Shown here in pieces: positions 47,480 through 57,206 of a DNA stretch of 64,000 nt (position 1 is its first letter; each line of letters begins with the position of its first letter). A model generated the notes under the pieces. That model worked only from the letters and a program-made list of their open reading frames with translations. It searched no databases and was not told the DNA's origin. Position numbers and translations under genes: made by a program. This DNA is from an uncultured Roseburia sp. GTDB taxonomy: Bacteria > Bacillota > Clostridia > Lachnospirales > Lachnospiraceae. The DNA is taken from NCBI GenBank assembly GCA_947062675.1, contig CAMSQM010000003.1:1-64000 (forward strand), in the 5' to 3' direction.

Positions 47480-48742
47480 ATGGGTATGACGATGACACAG
47501 AAGATTCTTGCAGCGCATGCAGGGCTTCCCACGGTCAGCGCGGGAGAGCTGATCGAGGCAGAGCTGGATCTCGTTCTCGGAAACGATATCACTTCGCCGG
47601 TGGCTATTCATGAGATGGATAAAATGAAAGCGGAGGGCGTGTTTGACAGGGATAAGATTGCGCTTGTGCTGGACCACTTTGTGCCAAATAAGGATATCAA
47701 ATCGGCGCAGCACTGCAAATGTGTCCGCGAGTTTGCATGCAGACATGAGATCACGAATTTTTTTGATGTGGGAGAGATGGGGATTGAGCACGCGCTGCTC
47801 CCGGAAAGAGGGCTGACCGTGGCCGGGGATGTAATTATCGGCGCGGATTCACACACCTGCACATACGGCGCGCTGGGCGCATTTTCCACCGGAGTCGGGA
47901 GTACGGATATGGCGGCGGGCATGGCGACAGGAAAGGCGTGGTTTAAGGTTCCCCCGGCAATCCGTTTTCATCTGACGAACAGACCGGCGGAATGGATCAG
48001 CGGCAAAGACATTATCCTGCATATTATCGGAATGATCGGGGTGGACGGCGCGCTTTACAAATCCATGGAATTTGTGGGGGATGGCATCGCATATCTTTCG
48101 ATGGACGACCGTTTTACAATCGCCAATATGGCGATCGAGGCGGGAGGCAAGAACGGGATTTTCCCTGTGGACGCGCGAGCGAAAGAGTATCTGAAGGCGC
48201 ATGGGAAGCGCCCGTATACCGTCTATGAGGCGGACGCAGACGCGGTGTACGATGCGGAATATACCATTGATCTGAGTGCGCTGAGGCCGACCGTGGCATT
48301 TCCGCACCTTCCGGAAAATACAAAGACGATTGATGAGGCGGGCGATCTGAAAATTGATCAGGTTGTGATCGGCTCCTGCACGAACGGGAGAATGGAGGAT
48401 CTTCGGACCGCGGCTTCCATCCTGAAAGGAAGGAAGGTGGCGAAAGGGGTGCGCGCCATTGTGATTCCGGCGACGCAGCAGATTTATCTGGACGCGATGG
48501 AGGAGGGCCTGTTAAAGATTTTTGTGGAGGCGGGAGCTGTGGTCAGCACGCCGACCTGCGGCCCGTGTCTCGGCGGATACATGGGAATTCTGGCGGAACA
48601 TGAGCGCTGCGTGTCCACCACAAACCGGAACTTTGTCGGGAGAATGGGGCATGTGGAGTCTGAGATCTATCTGGCCAGCCCGGCAGTCGCTGCGGCGAGC
48701 GCGGTGACCGGAAAACTCTCAGGCCCGGATGATCTGGCATAA
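47480..48742 (+). CDS. leuC: 3-isopropylmalate dehydratase/homoaconitase-type large subunit
   Basis: [41 protein letters not shown] Fe-S Cys motifs. Confidence 0.9.
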   Translation: MGMTMTQKILAAHAGLPTVSAGELIEAELDLVLGNDITSPVAIHEMDKMKAEGVFDRDKIALVLDHFVPNKDIKSAQHCKCVREFACRHEITNFFDVGEMGIEHALLPERGLTVAGDVIIGADSHTCTYGALGAFSTGVGSTDMAAGMATGKAWFKVPPAIRFHLTNRPAEWISGKDIILHIIGMIGVDGALYKSMEFVGDGIAYLSMDDRFTIANMAIEAGGKNGIFPVDARAKEYLKAHGKRPYTVYEADADAVYDAEYTIDLSALRPTVAFPHLPENTKTIDEAGDLKIDQVVIGSCTNGRMEDLRTAASILKGRKVAKGVRAIVIPATQQIYLDAMEEGLLKIFVEAGAVVSTPTCGPCLGGYMGILAEHERCVSTTNRNFVGRMGHVESEIYLASPAVAAASAVTGKLSGPDDLA

Positions 48743-48859
48743 CCGCGACGGCGCGCGGATCTGCGCGCGGAACGAAAACTGTGCGGGCAAAAAGCCCTGG
48801 GCCGTGGCGCGTGTGGAATGACAGAGAAGAAAATACAGAGAACAGGAAGGAGATCAGAC

Positions 48860-49351
48860 ATGAAGGCAGCGAAGGGCCATGTGTTCAGATATGGCGACAA
48901 TGTGGATACGGATGTGATTATTCCCGCGAGATATTTAAATTCTTCCGATCCCGGGGAGCTTGCGGCTCACTGTATGGAAGACATCGACAGGGAGTTTGTG
49001 AAACAGGTGAAAGAGGGGGATATTATCGTGGCGGAAAAGAATTTTGGCTGCGGTTCCTCGCGGGAACACGCGCCGCTTGCGATTAAGGCGGCGGGAGTCA
49101 GCTGCGTGATCGCAGAGACATTTGCCCGGATTTTTTACCGCAACGCCATCAATATCGGACTGCCGATTATCGAATGTCCGGGAGCCGCTGCTGCGATTGC
49201 GGCGGGAGATGAGGTGGAGGTGGATTTTGATACCGGGGTCATCACCGATAAGACCACGAACGCCACATTTCAGGGGCAGGCGTTTCCGCCGTTTATGCAG
49301 AAAATCATCGACTGCGGCGGGCTGGTAAATTATATCAATGAGAATCAGTAA
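48860..49351 (+). CDS. leuD: 3-isopropylmalate dehydratase-type small subunit
   Basis: [32 protein letters not shown]; start at MKAAKGH after aaggag. Confidence 0.93.
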   Translation: MKAAKGHVFRYGDNVDTDVIIPARYLNSSDPGELAAHCMEDIDREFVKQVKEGDIIVAEKNFGCGSSREHAPLAIKAAGVSCVIAETFARIFYRNAINIGLPIIECPGAAAAIAAGDEVEVDFDTGVITDKTTNATFQGQAFPPFMQKIIDCGGLVNYINENQ

Positions 49352-50198
49352 AAGTGTCCGCGGCGTCTGTGCCGGGTATCTGCTTCAGATAATTTAAGAA
49401 GCGGGCGGAGACGCGGATGGCGGTATATACTTCTGCGTATTCTTTCGGGGAAAGGACATCGACATAATTTTCCGGGAAGTTCTTCCGGATGCCGGCAGCC
49501 TTCGCGAGGTCAGCGGCCTTGTTATAGGCGACGGCTGCTTTTTCCTCGGTCGGGTAGGTCCCGATCAGATAATTGCCATTGATGTGAATCCGCGCGCGGT
49601 AAAGCACCCGCCCGCCGCGGGAGATTTTCAGCACACCGTGAAAGCGGCTGTTTATAATGATGTTTGAGTAGCGGTAATCAAAAGGATCCCCGTTGGCGAA
49701 ATCATAGTCCCGTCCGGCCACCGCGTAGGGGCGGATGCCGTAGCGCGCGTTGATGGAGTACTGCATTCCGTAGTCGCTGACAAAAAGATGCCCCTGCCGC
49801 TGCTGGATTTTGTGACTGGAATAGTAAAACAGATCATCAATGTCGAATTTCAGCTCCGTGGACGGGGAGAGAAAGTAGCTGAAATAGCCTTTTCGCAGAT
49901 ATATCGGATTTTTAAAATAAAGTCCGTTGTCGCGGAAGTTCAAAAGTACGACGGCCTTTTCCGCGGGAAGAACATTTTTGGCGGGCTGCCCGTCCGGGTG
50001 CAGGCAGGAGTGGTCGGACAGGCTGTGGATATCGATGGAGTGATCCGCGAGGATAGCGGAGGCCTCCCGGTATGCCAGAGCGGCTTCTTCTTCAGTGGAA
50101 AAGCTCCCAAGGCTGATATGTTTGCTGTGGTAGCTGATGCTGGAACGGTAGTAAATGCTGCCGTTTTTTCGTGTTGCGGTGGAAACTCCGGGGAGCAT
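49335..50198 (-). CDS. AP2-domain protein (two AP2-like repeats flanking a degenerate HNH-like segment)
   Basis: [44 protein letters not shown] and [56 protein letters not shown] in between. Confidence 0.75.
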   Translation of the reverse strand: MLPGVSTATRKNGSIYYRSSISYHSKHISLGSFSTEEEAALAYREASAILADHSIDIHSLSDHSCLHPDGQPAKNVLPAEKAVVLLNFRDNGLYFKNPIYLRKGYFSYFLSPSTELKFDIDDLFYYSSHKIQQRQGHLFVSDYGMQYSINARYGIRPYAVAGRDYDFANGDPFDYRYSNIIINSRFHGVLKISRGGRVLYRARIHINGNYLIGTYPTEEKAAVAYNKAADLAKAAGIRKNFPENYVDVLSPKEYAEVYTAIRVSARFLNYLKQIPGTDAADTFTDSH

Positions 50199-50401
50199 AC
50201 AGACCTCCTGTGTGCGATATTTGTCACTCTGCATTTCTGTGACGGATACAGGATAGCACGGTTTCCGGAAAATTGCAAGATGCGGTCACCCGCAGGGCTG
50301 CGGCTATGGTTTTAATATGGAGGTAAAGAAATCTGCGTATCGGGGTCTGCTCCCGCACAGGAGGGGATCATGCGGGAAAGGTATGGGATATGGAGGAAAA
50401 G

Positions 50402-50827
50402 ATGGAAAAAGCAGTAGTTGATCAGAAGAAACTGGCCGCCGAGGCGATTGCGGCAAAGGAGCGCGCCTATGTTCCGTATTCCCGTTTCCGGGTGGGAGCG
50501 GCGCTTCTCGCGGAGAGCGGCAGGGTTTACAGGGGCTGTAATATTGAAAATGCGGCCTATACGCCGACAAACTGTGCGGAGCGCACCGCATTTTTTAAGG
50601 CGGTGTCCGAGGGGGAAAAGAAATTTCTGGCGATCGCAATCACGGGGGACGCGGATGATTATCTTTATCCGTGCGGGGTCTGCCGCCAGGTGATGGCGGA
50701 GTTCTGCGATCCGGACACCTTTCAGATCATTCTGGCGAGGGACGGGAGCCGGCAGCAGGTTTTTACACTGCGAGAGCTCCTTCCCGGGGCATTTACGGCG
50801 GAAGAGCTGAAAAAGGGACAGAGGTGA
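50402..50827 (+). CDS. cdd: Cytidine deaminase
   Basis: YSRFRVGAALL, CAERTAFFKAVSEG, PCGVCRQVMAEF zinc motifs. Confidence 0.96.
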   Translation: MEKAVVDQKKLAAEAIAAKERAYVPYSRFRVGAALLAESGRVYRGCNIENAAYTPTNCAERTAFFKAVSEGEKKFLAIAITGDADDYLYPCGVCRQVMAEFCDPDTFQIILARDGSRQQVFTLRELLPGAFTAEELKKGQR

Positions 50828-50885
50828 GAGGCACATGTCTGCCCCGTCGGGGCAGACGGGATGATTCATAATGGGAGGTGTTTTT

Positions 50886-51395
50886 ATGGCAAAATTAGTG
50901 GCATTTTATTCGAGGGCCGGTGAAAATTATTTCGGGGGAGAAAAGCGCTATGTTAAGGTGGGCAATACGGAAAAGGTTGCCCGGATGATCGCGGAGGCTG
51001 CCGGTGCGGATCTGTTCCGGATCGAGCAGAAGGAGCCGTATGCGGCAGATTACGCGACATGCGTTGAGCAGGCAAAAAAGGATTTTCTGGAACAGGCAAG
51101 GCCGGAAATTCTGGGAAATCCGGAAAGTATGGGGCAGTACGACGAGATTTATCTCGGTTTCCCGAGTTACTGCGGGACGATGCCGATGGCAGTATTTACA
51201 TTTCTGGAGAAGTACGACTGGACAGGAAAGAAAATTTATCCGTTTGTGACACATGAGGGGAGCGGCTTTGGCAGAAGTGAGAAAGATCTCGGAACGGTGT
51301 GTGCCGGGGCAGAGATCGGAACGGGGCTGTCGATCGTGGGAAGTAAGGCGGATGACGCAGGGGCGGAAGTGGAGAGATGGCTTACGATTCTCTGA
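50886..51395 (+). CDS. Flavodoxin family protein
   Basis: LVAFYSRAGENYF, GNTEKVA, DEIYLGFPSYCGTMPMAVFTFLE. Confidence 0.92.
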   Translation: MAKLVAFYSRAGENYFGGEKRYVKVGNTEKVARMIAEAAGADLFRIEQKEPYAADYATCVEQAKKDFLEQARPEILGNPESMGQYDEIYLGFPSYCGTMPMAVFTFLEKYDWTGKKIYPFVTHEGSGFGRSEKDLGTVCAGAEIGTGLSIVGSKADDAGAEVERWLTIL

Positions 51396-51408
51396 TGACG
51401 TCCGGAAA

Positions 51409-51451
51409 ACGCAGCAGACCGGGGAGTCCGGGCTGCTGCGTGATTTTTTTT
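51409..51451 (+). terminator. Rho-independent terminator
   Basis: acgcagcag / ctgctgcgt stem then T-run. Confidence 0.85.
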
Positions 51452-51547
51452 GGAAAAATCTAAAAAATCCTTGACTGTAAACCTGCCTGACACCTTATAT
51501 TGAGGGAGAAAAGCGGAGGCGTACAGATTTTGGCATGGAGGATTATT

Positions 51548-52387
51548 ATGACAATCAGGGAAGTGGAAAAAGAGCTCGGGATTACCAGGGCAAATGTGCG
51601 GTTTTATGAAAAGGAGGGACTGATTTTTCCAAAAAGGAATCCGGTCAATGATTACCGCGATTATTCCGCGGAAGATGTGGAGATTTTAAAAAGAATTCTT
51701 TATCTGAGAAATCTGGAGATGCCCATCGAAACCATACGCCGGCTGCAGCAGGGAAAACTGTCGGTGAGGGAAGCCATGGAGCAGCAGCTTTTGCATTTTA
51801 CGGCGCAGGAAGAGCGGGCGGAAAGGTCGCGGGCGGTTATCAGAGAGATTCTTTCCGGGAGGGAGGAAGCATTTCTGATGTTTCCCATGCCGGAGGCGGA
51901 GGGGCAGATTCCGGCGCCCTCCCTGCGGGATGCGCTGGGCGGACTGTGGTATTTCCGGGAACAGCTGGTGGCGTGGGGATTTCTGCTGATCCAGCTGATC
52001 TATACGGTGGCTGTTCTGCCGATGCTGCCGGAGCAGATTCCGGTGTCCTGGAGCGGAGTGGCGGTCACGGCGGAGAGCAGCAGGCTTACATTTCTTCGGT
52101 GGCCCCTGATATCGCTTTTGTTTTCCTATGTGCTGCGTCTGATTCTCTACAACAGACTGGTGGGAGGACTGCGCTGCTATCTGGACGAACTGAATGCGAT
52201 CTTCACGGTGGGAGGCGTCGGCTTCGGGTTTTCCATGCAGGTGTACACGGTGCTGTACCTGATGGGGATACGTGTGAACGCGGATGGGTTCCTCCTGGGG
52301 TGTATCGCGGCATATCTTCTTCTGGTCCTGGGAATTGTGCTGATATCGCAGATAAAGAGACGGCGCGGAAATGAGGTGGAGCGATGA
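51548..52387 (+). CDS. MerR-family regulator fused to a membrane domain
   Basis: MTIREVEKELGITRANVRFYEKEGLIFPKRN HTH; about four hydrophobic segments C-terminal. Confidence 0.85.
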   Translation: MTIREVEKELGITRANVRFYEKEGLIFPKRNPVNDYRDYSAEDVEILKRILYLRNLEMPIETIRRLQQGKLSVREAMEQQLLHFTAQEERAERSRAVIREILSGREEAFLMFPMPEAEGQIPAPSLRDALGGLWYFREQLVAWGFLLIQLIYTVAVLPMLPEQIPVSWSGVAVTAESSRLTFLRWPLISLLFSYVLRLILYNRLVGGLRCYLDELNAIFTVGGVGFGFSMQVYTVLYLMGIRVNADGFLLGCIAAYLLLVLGIVLISQIKRRRGNEVER

Positions 52388-54099
52388 CATGGATCGTTTT
52401 TGCCGTTGCGGCGGGGATTGTGTGGCTGTGGTGGAGATGGCAGGAGGGGATCCTGGCGCGCAGGAGAGAGGCCGCGGTGCGCAGGGCGGAATTCGGGAAA
52501 AATCCGATGGATCTGCCGTCAGGGGAGCGCACAAGAGGACTTCTCGATGAAATTGCGGTCTATTACAGGGAGATGACGGATGTGTCCGGCGATGCGCAGA
52601 CAGATCCGGTCACCTGGAATGACCTGGAGATGGACGAGGTATTTCTGCGCGTGAATCACACCAGAAGCTACATCGGGGAACAGGTACTCTTCCGCAGGCT
52701 TCACGCGGGACCGGCACGGGAGGACATTGGGAATGAGGAACGCCTGGAGGAAAAAATCGCTTTTTTTATGAAAGAGGAGGCGGCGAGGGAGTCGATGGAA
52801 ATGTCACTGGCGCGGATCGGAAAACGCAGGGAGGATTATTATCTGCCTGTGTTCCTTGGAAATGCAAAGTCGCTGAAAGTGGAGCATCTGTGGCTGTACC
52901 GGGCGCTTCAGCTGCTTCTGGCGGGGAGCTTTCTGACCGGAATGCTTTCCCAAAATCCGGTCTGCCTGGCTGTTTTTATCGGAACAGCGCTTGTGAACGC
53001 TGCGCTGTATGCGGTGAGCAGAGAGAAATATGAGGTGTACCTGTATGCACTCGGGAGCGTGAAAGAGCTTCTGCGCTTTTGCCGGAAGCTGACGGAGGAT
53101 CCGGAGTGGATGAGGCGCTTCGGGACAGAGAGGCTGGTGCAGGCGGTCGGCAGCCTGAAAAAGATGGAGCATCTGATCGGAAGCTTTCAGGTGAAAAAGG
53201 CAGGCGTTCTCACGGGAGATGTGATGGAACTTTTGCGCGACTATGTAATCGGGGCGACGCTGTGGGATATCACACTGTTTCAGCGCATTATAAATCTGAT
53301 CGACGGAAAGCAGGAGAGCCTGAATGTGCTGTATGAGACGGCGGGGGAGGCGGATATGGCGGTTTCAGTGGCGTCATTCCGCAGGAGTGTGCCGCAATAC
53401 TGTATTCCGGTATTTGCGGACGGGGGCGGCGTCTGTGCGAAGGGGCTGTATCACCCGTTGCTGCGGGAACCCGTCTGCAATGATATCATTCTGGAGAGGG
53501 GATGCATGATTACCGGTGCAAATGCGTCGGGAAAGTCCACATTTATCAAGGCGCTGGCGGTGAATGCGATTCTGGCGCAGACTATCCACACCTGCACGGC
53601 AGAAACATTCTGCATGCCACGGATGCAGGTGCTTACCTCCATGGCAGTGCGGGATGACATAGTCTCAGGGGAGAGCTACTATATCCGCGAGGCCGGTTAT
53701 CTGAAACGGATTGTCACGGCGGCTTCCGGTCCGGCGAGGGTGTTTTGCCTGATTGACGAAATTCTGCGCGGGACGAACACGGGGGAGCGGCTGGCGGCCT
53801 CGGAGGCGGTCTGCCGGTATCTGGCGGTTCGCAATTGTATCGCGGTTGTCGCAACGCATGATCCGGAGCTGGCGGAGTCCGTGCGAGATCTCTACGACTG
53901 TTATCATTTTAAAAGTGAAATCCGCGGTTCGGATATCTGCTTCGATTATAAAATATACAGGGGGCTGGGAGTGAACCGGAATGCGGTCAGGATTCTTGCG
54001 TACATGGGGTTTCCGGGGGAAATTGTGGAGATGGCGGAGCGGCTGTGCGGGCCGGATGGCGAAGTGGATCAGCCGGCGGAGTTTCAGACGGGGAAGTAA
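52384..54099 (+). CDS. Membrane-anchored MutS-like ATPase
   Basis: N-terminal TM helix; ITGANASGKSTFIKALA Walker A, FCLIDEILRGTNTGER Walker B, VVATHDPEL; 4-nt overlap with merR-like gene. Confidence 0.9.
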   Translation: MTWIVFAVAAGIVWLWWRWQEGILARRREAAVRRAEFGKNPMDLPSGERTRGLLDEIAVYYREMTDVSGDAQTDPVTWNDLEMDEVFLRVNHTRSYIGEQVLFRRLHAGPAREDIGNEERLEEKIAFFMKEEAARESMEMSLARIGKRREDYYLPVFLGNAKSLKVEHLWLYRALQLLLAGSFLTGMLSQNPVCLAVFIGTALVNAALYAVSREKYEVYLYALGSVKELLRFCRKLTEDPEWMRRFGTERLVQAVGSLKKMEHLIGSFQVKKAGVLTGDVMELLRDYVIGATLWDITLFQRIINLIDGKQESLNVLYETAGEADMAVSVASFRRSVPQYCIPVFADGGGVCAKGLYHPLLREPVCNDIILERGCMITGANASGKSTFIKALAVNAILAQTIHTCTAETFCMPRMQVLTSMAVRDDIVSGESYYIREAGYLKRIVTAASGPARVFCLIDEILRGTNTGERLAASEAVCRYLAVRNCIAVVATHDPELAESVRDLYDCYHFKSEIRGSDICFDYKIYRGLGVNRNAVRILAYMGFPGEIVEMAERLCGPDGEVDQPAEFQTGK

Positions 54100-54235
54100 C
54101 GGGGTGCGGAAGAGAGGCGCCGTGTGTTACGGCGGTTTTTGTCAGGAAGCAGAGGTTTCTTTTCCGCCGGATCTGTGTTACAATCGGGATAAATCTGTCA
54201 TGTGCAAAAAATCAGCGAAGAAATGGAGCGAAATT

Positions 54236-54556
54236 ATGGAAGAATTACTGAAAGTATCGAAAAAGCAGCTGCAGTTCCAGAAAGTCATCGCATGCTGTCT
54301 GGTACTGATCGCCGTGGTACTGGGCGCCGTCGGCTTTTCTTTTGTGGGCCAGGTGTCCAGGATGACGACAGCGCTCGAGGAGGCCACGGCAAAGATCGCC
54401 GGGATCGACGTGGAAGGGATCAATGCCTCTGTCCGGGAGACGCAGAAGCTGATGGAGAGCGTCGGGGAATTTTCGGACGCCGTGGACAGCGTCACGGACA
54501 AGGTGGGAAAACTGGATAACTGGTTTTCCGGGTTTCTGGGAGCAGGCGGGCGGTAA
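54236..54556 (+). CDS. Small TM + coiled-coil protein, unknown function
   Basis: TM helix VIACCLVLIAVVLGAVGFSFVG followed by predicted coiled-coil. Confidence 0.6.
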   Translation: MEELLKVSKKQLQFQKVIACCLVLIAVVLGAVGFSFVGQVSRMTTALEEATAKIAGIDVEGINASVRETQKLMESVGEFSDAVDSVTDKVGKLDNWFSGFLGAGGR

Positions 54557-54577
54557 GACGGAAAATAAAATGCTGAT

Positions 54578-55201
54578 TTATTTTTTCCCGGACCGCCGTC
54601 GTTTTTTCTTTGCGACGCTGTAGCCGAAGCTGCCGAGCCGCTTTCCGAGCAGAAAATATTCCCCGTGGGAGTAGGTCACAAGACCTGTGGCGTTTAAGTT
54701 GTATTTTCCCGTATCGTCGAGCTGTGCGTCGTCGATGGTGACCGCGGCAACATCGGCGATAATCATATTGTGACTGCCAAGGGGGAGGATACGGTTCACC
54801 CGGCATTCGATGCTGACAGGACTCTCGGCGATGCCGGGAGCGGAGATCTCTCGCGAGGGAAGAGGCGTTAAGTGCATTTCGCGGAATTTATCCACGTCGC
54901 GGCCGGAGCGCACGCCGCAGTAATCCGCCGCGCGCACGAGCGCTTCCGTCGTCAGGTTGACGACAAATTCGCCGGATGCTTCTATCATATGGTAGGAATA
55001 GCGCTCCGGACGGATGGAGACGGAGAGCATCGGAGGGCTGGTGCAGACGGTGCCGGCCCATGCGACGGTGATGATATTCGGTTTTCCGTTCAGCGCCGGA
55101 TTCCGGCATTCAGGGTCGCTGCCGCCCGGGTACTGGCAGCTTACCAGGACGGCGGGCAGCGGGTAGAGCATGTTTCCGGGTTTGAATGCATGTTTTGCCA
55201 T
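54578..55201 (-). CDS. Flavin reductase-like (DIM6/NTAB) family protein
   Basis: PNIITVAWAGTVCTSPPMLSVSIRPERYS, EFVVNL motifs. Confidence 0.9.
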   Translation of the reverse strand: MAKHAFKPGNMLYPLPAVLVSCQYPGGSDPECRNPALNGKPNIITVAWAGTVCTSPPMLSVSIRPERYSYHMIEASGEFVVNLTTEALVRAADYCGVRSGRDVDKFREMHLTPLPSREISAPGIAESPVSIECRVNRILPLGSHNMIIADVAAVTIDDAQLDDTGKYNLNATGLVTYSHGEYFLLGKRLGSFGYSVAKKKRRRSGKK

Positions 55202-55282
55202 GGGAACGGCCTCCGTTTTTTATAGTTCAGATTCCCCTGTCACAGGGGCTTTTTTAGTTCAGCCAGGTGTACGGCTGCTTTT

Positions 55283-55798
55283 TTATTTCATGAGGATGTC
55301 CATCAGGTAGGCATAAACATCCCCGTTCTGTTTTTTCCAGTTGCTGCAGATGGCTTCCGCCTGCTCTTTTTTCCGCACGGTGAGCGTTAAGTCGATCAGA
55401 TCCGCGTTCCGTTCTCGGTACTGACAACGCACCGCATAGCGGTGGTCCGGCGTCCGGTAGTAGTCGGCGATCACTGAGTTGGTAGCGCGCAGTTCCATCT
55501 GGTTTCTGCCGAAGAAGGCGATGATATCCTGCTCGATGGCGTCGGTGATTTTGTCGCGGAAAAACTCCAGTGTCTTTTTCCCGGCGGCGGTGATAAAGTA
55601 GCGGGTATTGTTGTGCGTGGGCTCAGAGCGGATCAGATCCGCGTCCGCCAGGTCGCGGAGCACCTGTTGTACGCGGAAATAGTCGGTGTATTCCTGATCC
55701 AGGAAAAAACCGGATATCTGGGTGCTGGTCAGGGGAAAATCCACTTTGTCGAGCATATTTAAGATTGTGAGCTTGTAAATGGTAAATGGTTCTGCCAT
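55283..55798 (-). CDS. DUF4364 family winged-helix protein
   Basis: YKLTILNMLDKVDFPLTSTQISGFFLDQEYTDYFRVQQVL. Confidence 0.85.
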   Translation of the reverse strand: MAEPFTIYKLTILNMLDKVDFPLTSTQISGFFLDQEYTDYFRVQQVLRDLADADLIRSEPTHNNTRYFITAAGKKTLEFFRDKITDAIEQDIIAFFGRNQMELRATNSVIADYYRTPDHRYAVRCQYRERNADLIDLTLTVRKKEQAEAICSNWKKQNGDVYAYLMDILMK

Positions 55799-55816
55799 AA
55801 TGTCCTTTCCCAGAGG

Positions 55817-56986
55817 TTATCTGCCGATATATGCTTTCACGGCCCGGCTGACTGCGTCGGCGACGCGCGGGTCGAAGGCTTCCGGCATAATACACTCGTC
55901 GCAGAGCTGATCGTCCGGAACAAGTCCGGCGATGGCCTCCGCCGCGGCGAGCTTCATTTTTTCCGTGATCCGCTCTGCCCTGCCCTCCAGTGCACCCTTA
56001 AAAATGCCCGGAAATGCGACGACATTGTTGATCTGATTGGGAAAATCGCTGCGTCCGGTTCCGATGATCCTGGCGCCGGCGGCTTTTGCCACATCCGGCA
56101 TAATCTCGGGAACCGGATTGGCCATTGCAAAGAGAATGGAATCGCGGTTCATGGAGGCGACCATCTCAGGGGTCACGATGTCCGGAGCCGAGACGCCGAC
56201 AAAGATATCCGCTCCCTTCAGGGCGTCCGCGAGAGTGCCGTGTGCATTTTCGATGTTTGTCAGCTCTGTCATTTTCTGCTGCATCCAGTTTAAACCCGGA
56301 TAGTCTTTTCCGATAATGCCCGCGCGGTCACACATTGTCACATGAACAAAGCCGTAGGTCAGCAAAAGCTTTGTGATGGCGATTCCGGCGGAACCGGCCC
56401 CGTTCACGACGACGCGGCAGTCTTCTTTTTTCTTTCCAGTGACTTTTAAGGCGTTTATAATGCCTGCGAGGACGACGATTGCAGTGCCGTGCTGATCATC
56501 GTGGAAGACCGGAATGTCCAGTATTTCCTGTAAACGCTCTTCGATCTCGAAGCAGCGCGGGGCGGAAATGTCCTCAAGGTTGATGCCGCCGAACGCCGGG
56601 GCTATGTTTTTGACGACGGAGATGATTTCTTCCGTGTCCTGTGTGTCAAGACAGAGCGGGATGGCGTTGACCCCTCCGAATTCTTTAAACAGAACACATT
56701 TTCCCTCCATAACCGGCATTGCGGCGAGAGGACCGATGTTTCCCAGGCCCAGCACGGCACTCCCGTCGGAGACGACGGCGATAGTGCTGGCTTTTATGGT
56801 ATAGGCGTAGGCTGCTTCGCGGTCTGCGGCGATTGCCCGGCAGGGCTCGGCGACACCTGGTGTGTAGGCGATGGCGAGGTCTTCCCTGGAATTTACTTTT
56901 GACTTTGCGACGGTCTCTATCTTGCCGTTCCATTTCCTGTGCATGGCAAGAGCGGTTCCGGCGGTGTCGGAATGTTTGTTATCCAT
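55817..56986 (-). CDS. NAD(P)-dependent malic enzyme
   Basis: AIAYTPGVAEPC, VFHDDQHGTAIVVLAG, GAGSAGIAI. Confidence 0.96.
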   Translation of the reverse strand: MDNKHSDTAGTALAMHRKWNGKIETVAKSKVNSREDLAIAYTPGVAEPCRAIAADREAAYAYTIKASTIAVVSDGSAVLGLGNIGPLAAMPVMEGKCVLFKEFGGVNAIPLCLDTQDTEEIISVVKNIAPAFGGINLEDISAPRCFEIEERLQEILDIPVFHDDQHGTAIVVLAGIINALKVTGKKKEDCRVVVNGAGSAGIAITKLLLTYGFVHVTMCDRAGIIGKDYPGLNWMQQKMTELTNIENAHGTLADALKGADIFVGVSAPDIVTPEMVASMNRDSILFAMANPVPEIMPDVAKAAGARIIGTGRSDFPNQINNVVAFPGIFKGALEGRAERITEKMKLAAAEAIAGLVPDDQLCDECIMPEAFDPRVADAVSRAVKAYIGR

Positions 56987-57206
56987 ATGTTATCTCCCTG
57001 TGATATCTGTAAAATTATTCTTTCTTTTTTCATTTTCCATCATAGCAAAAAAAAAATTACAAATCAAGAAAATCAGGACTTCCTATTTCGAAAAAAGTGT
57101 TGTATAATACCTTTATCGTAATTTCATTTTGTCGTTTCAGACATAATTCCCAAAGCGATTGAGAACCTGAGAAAATTCAGGAATGAAAAAGAAATGGAGC
57201 TATTGT

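Noticed and set aside
55233-55256. cccctg-tca-caggggcttttt hairpin as a terminator
   Set aside because: T-run is on the plus strand but flanking genes are on the minus strand; no plus-strand transcript evident to terminate
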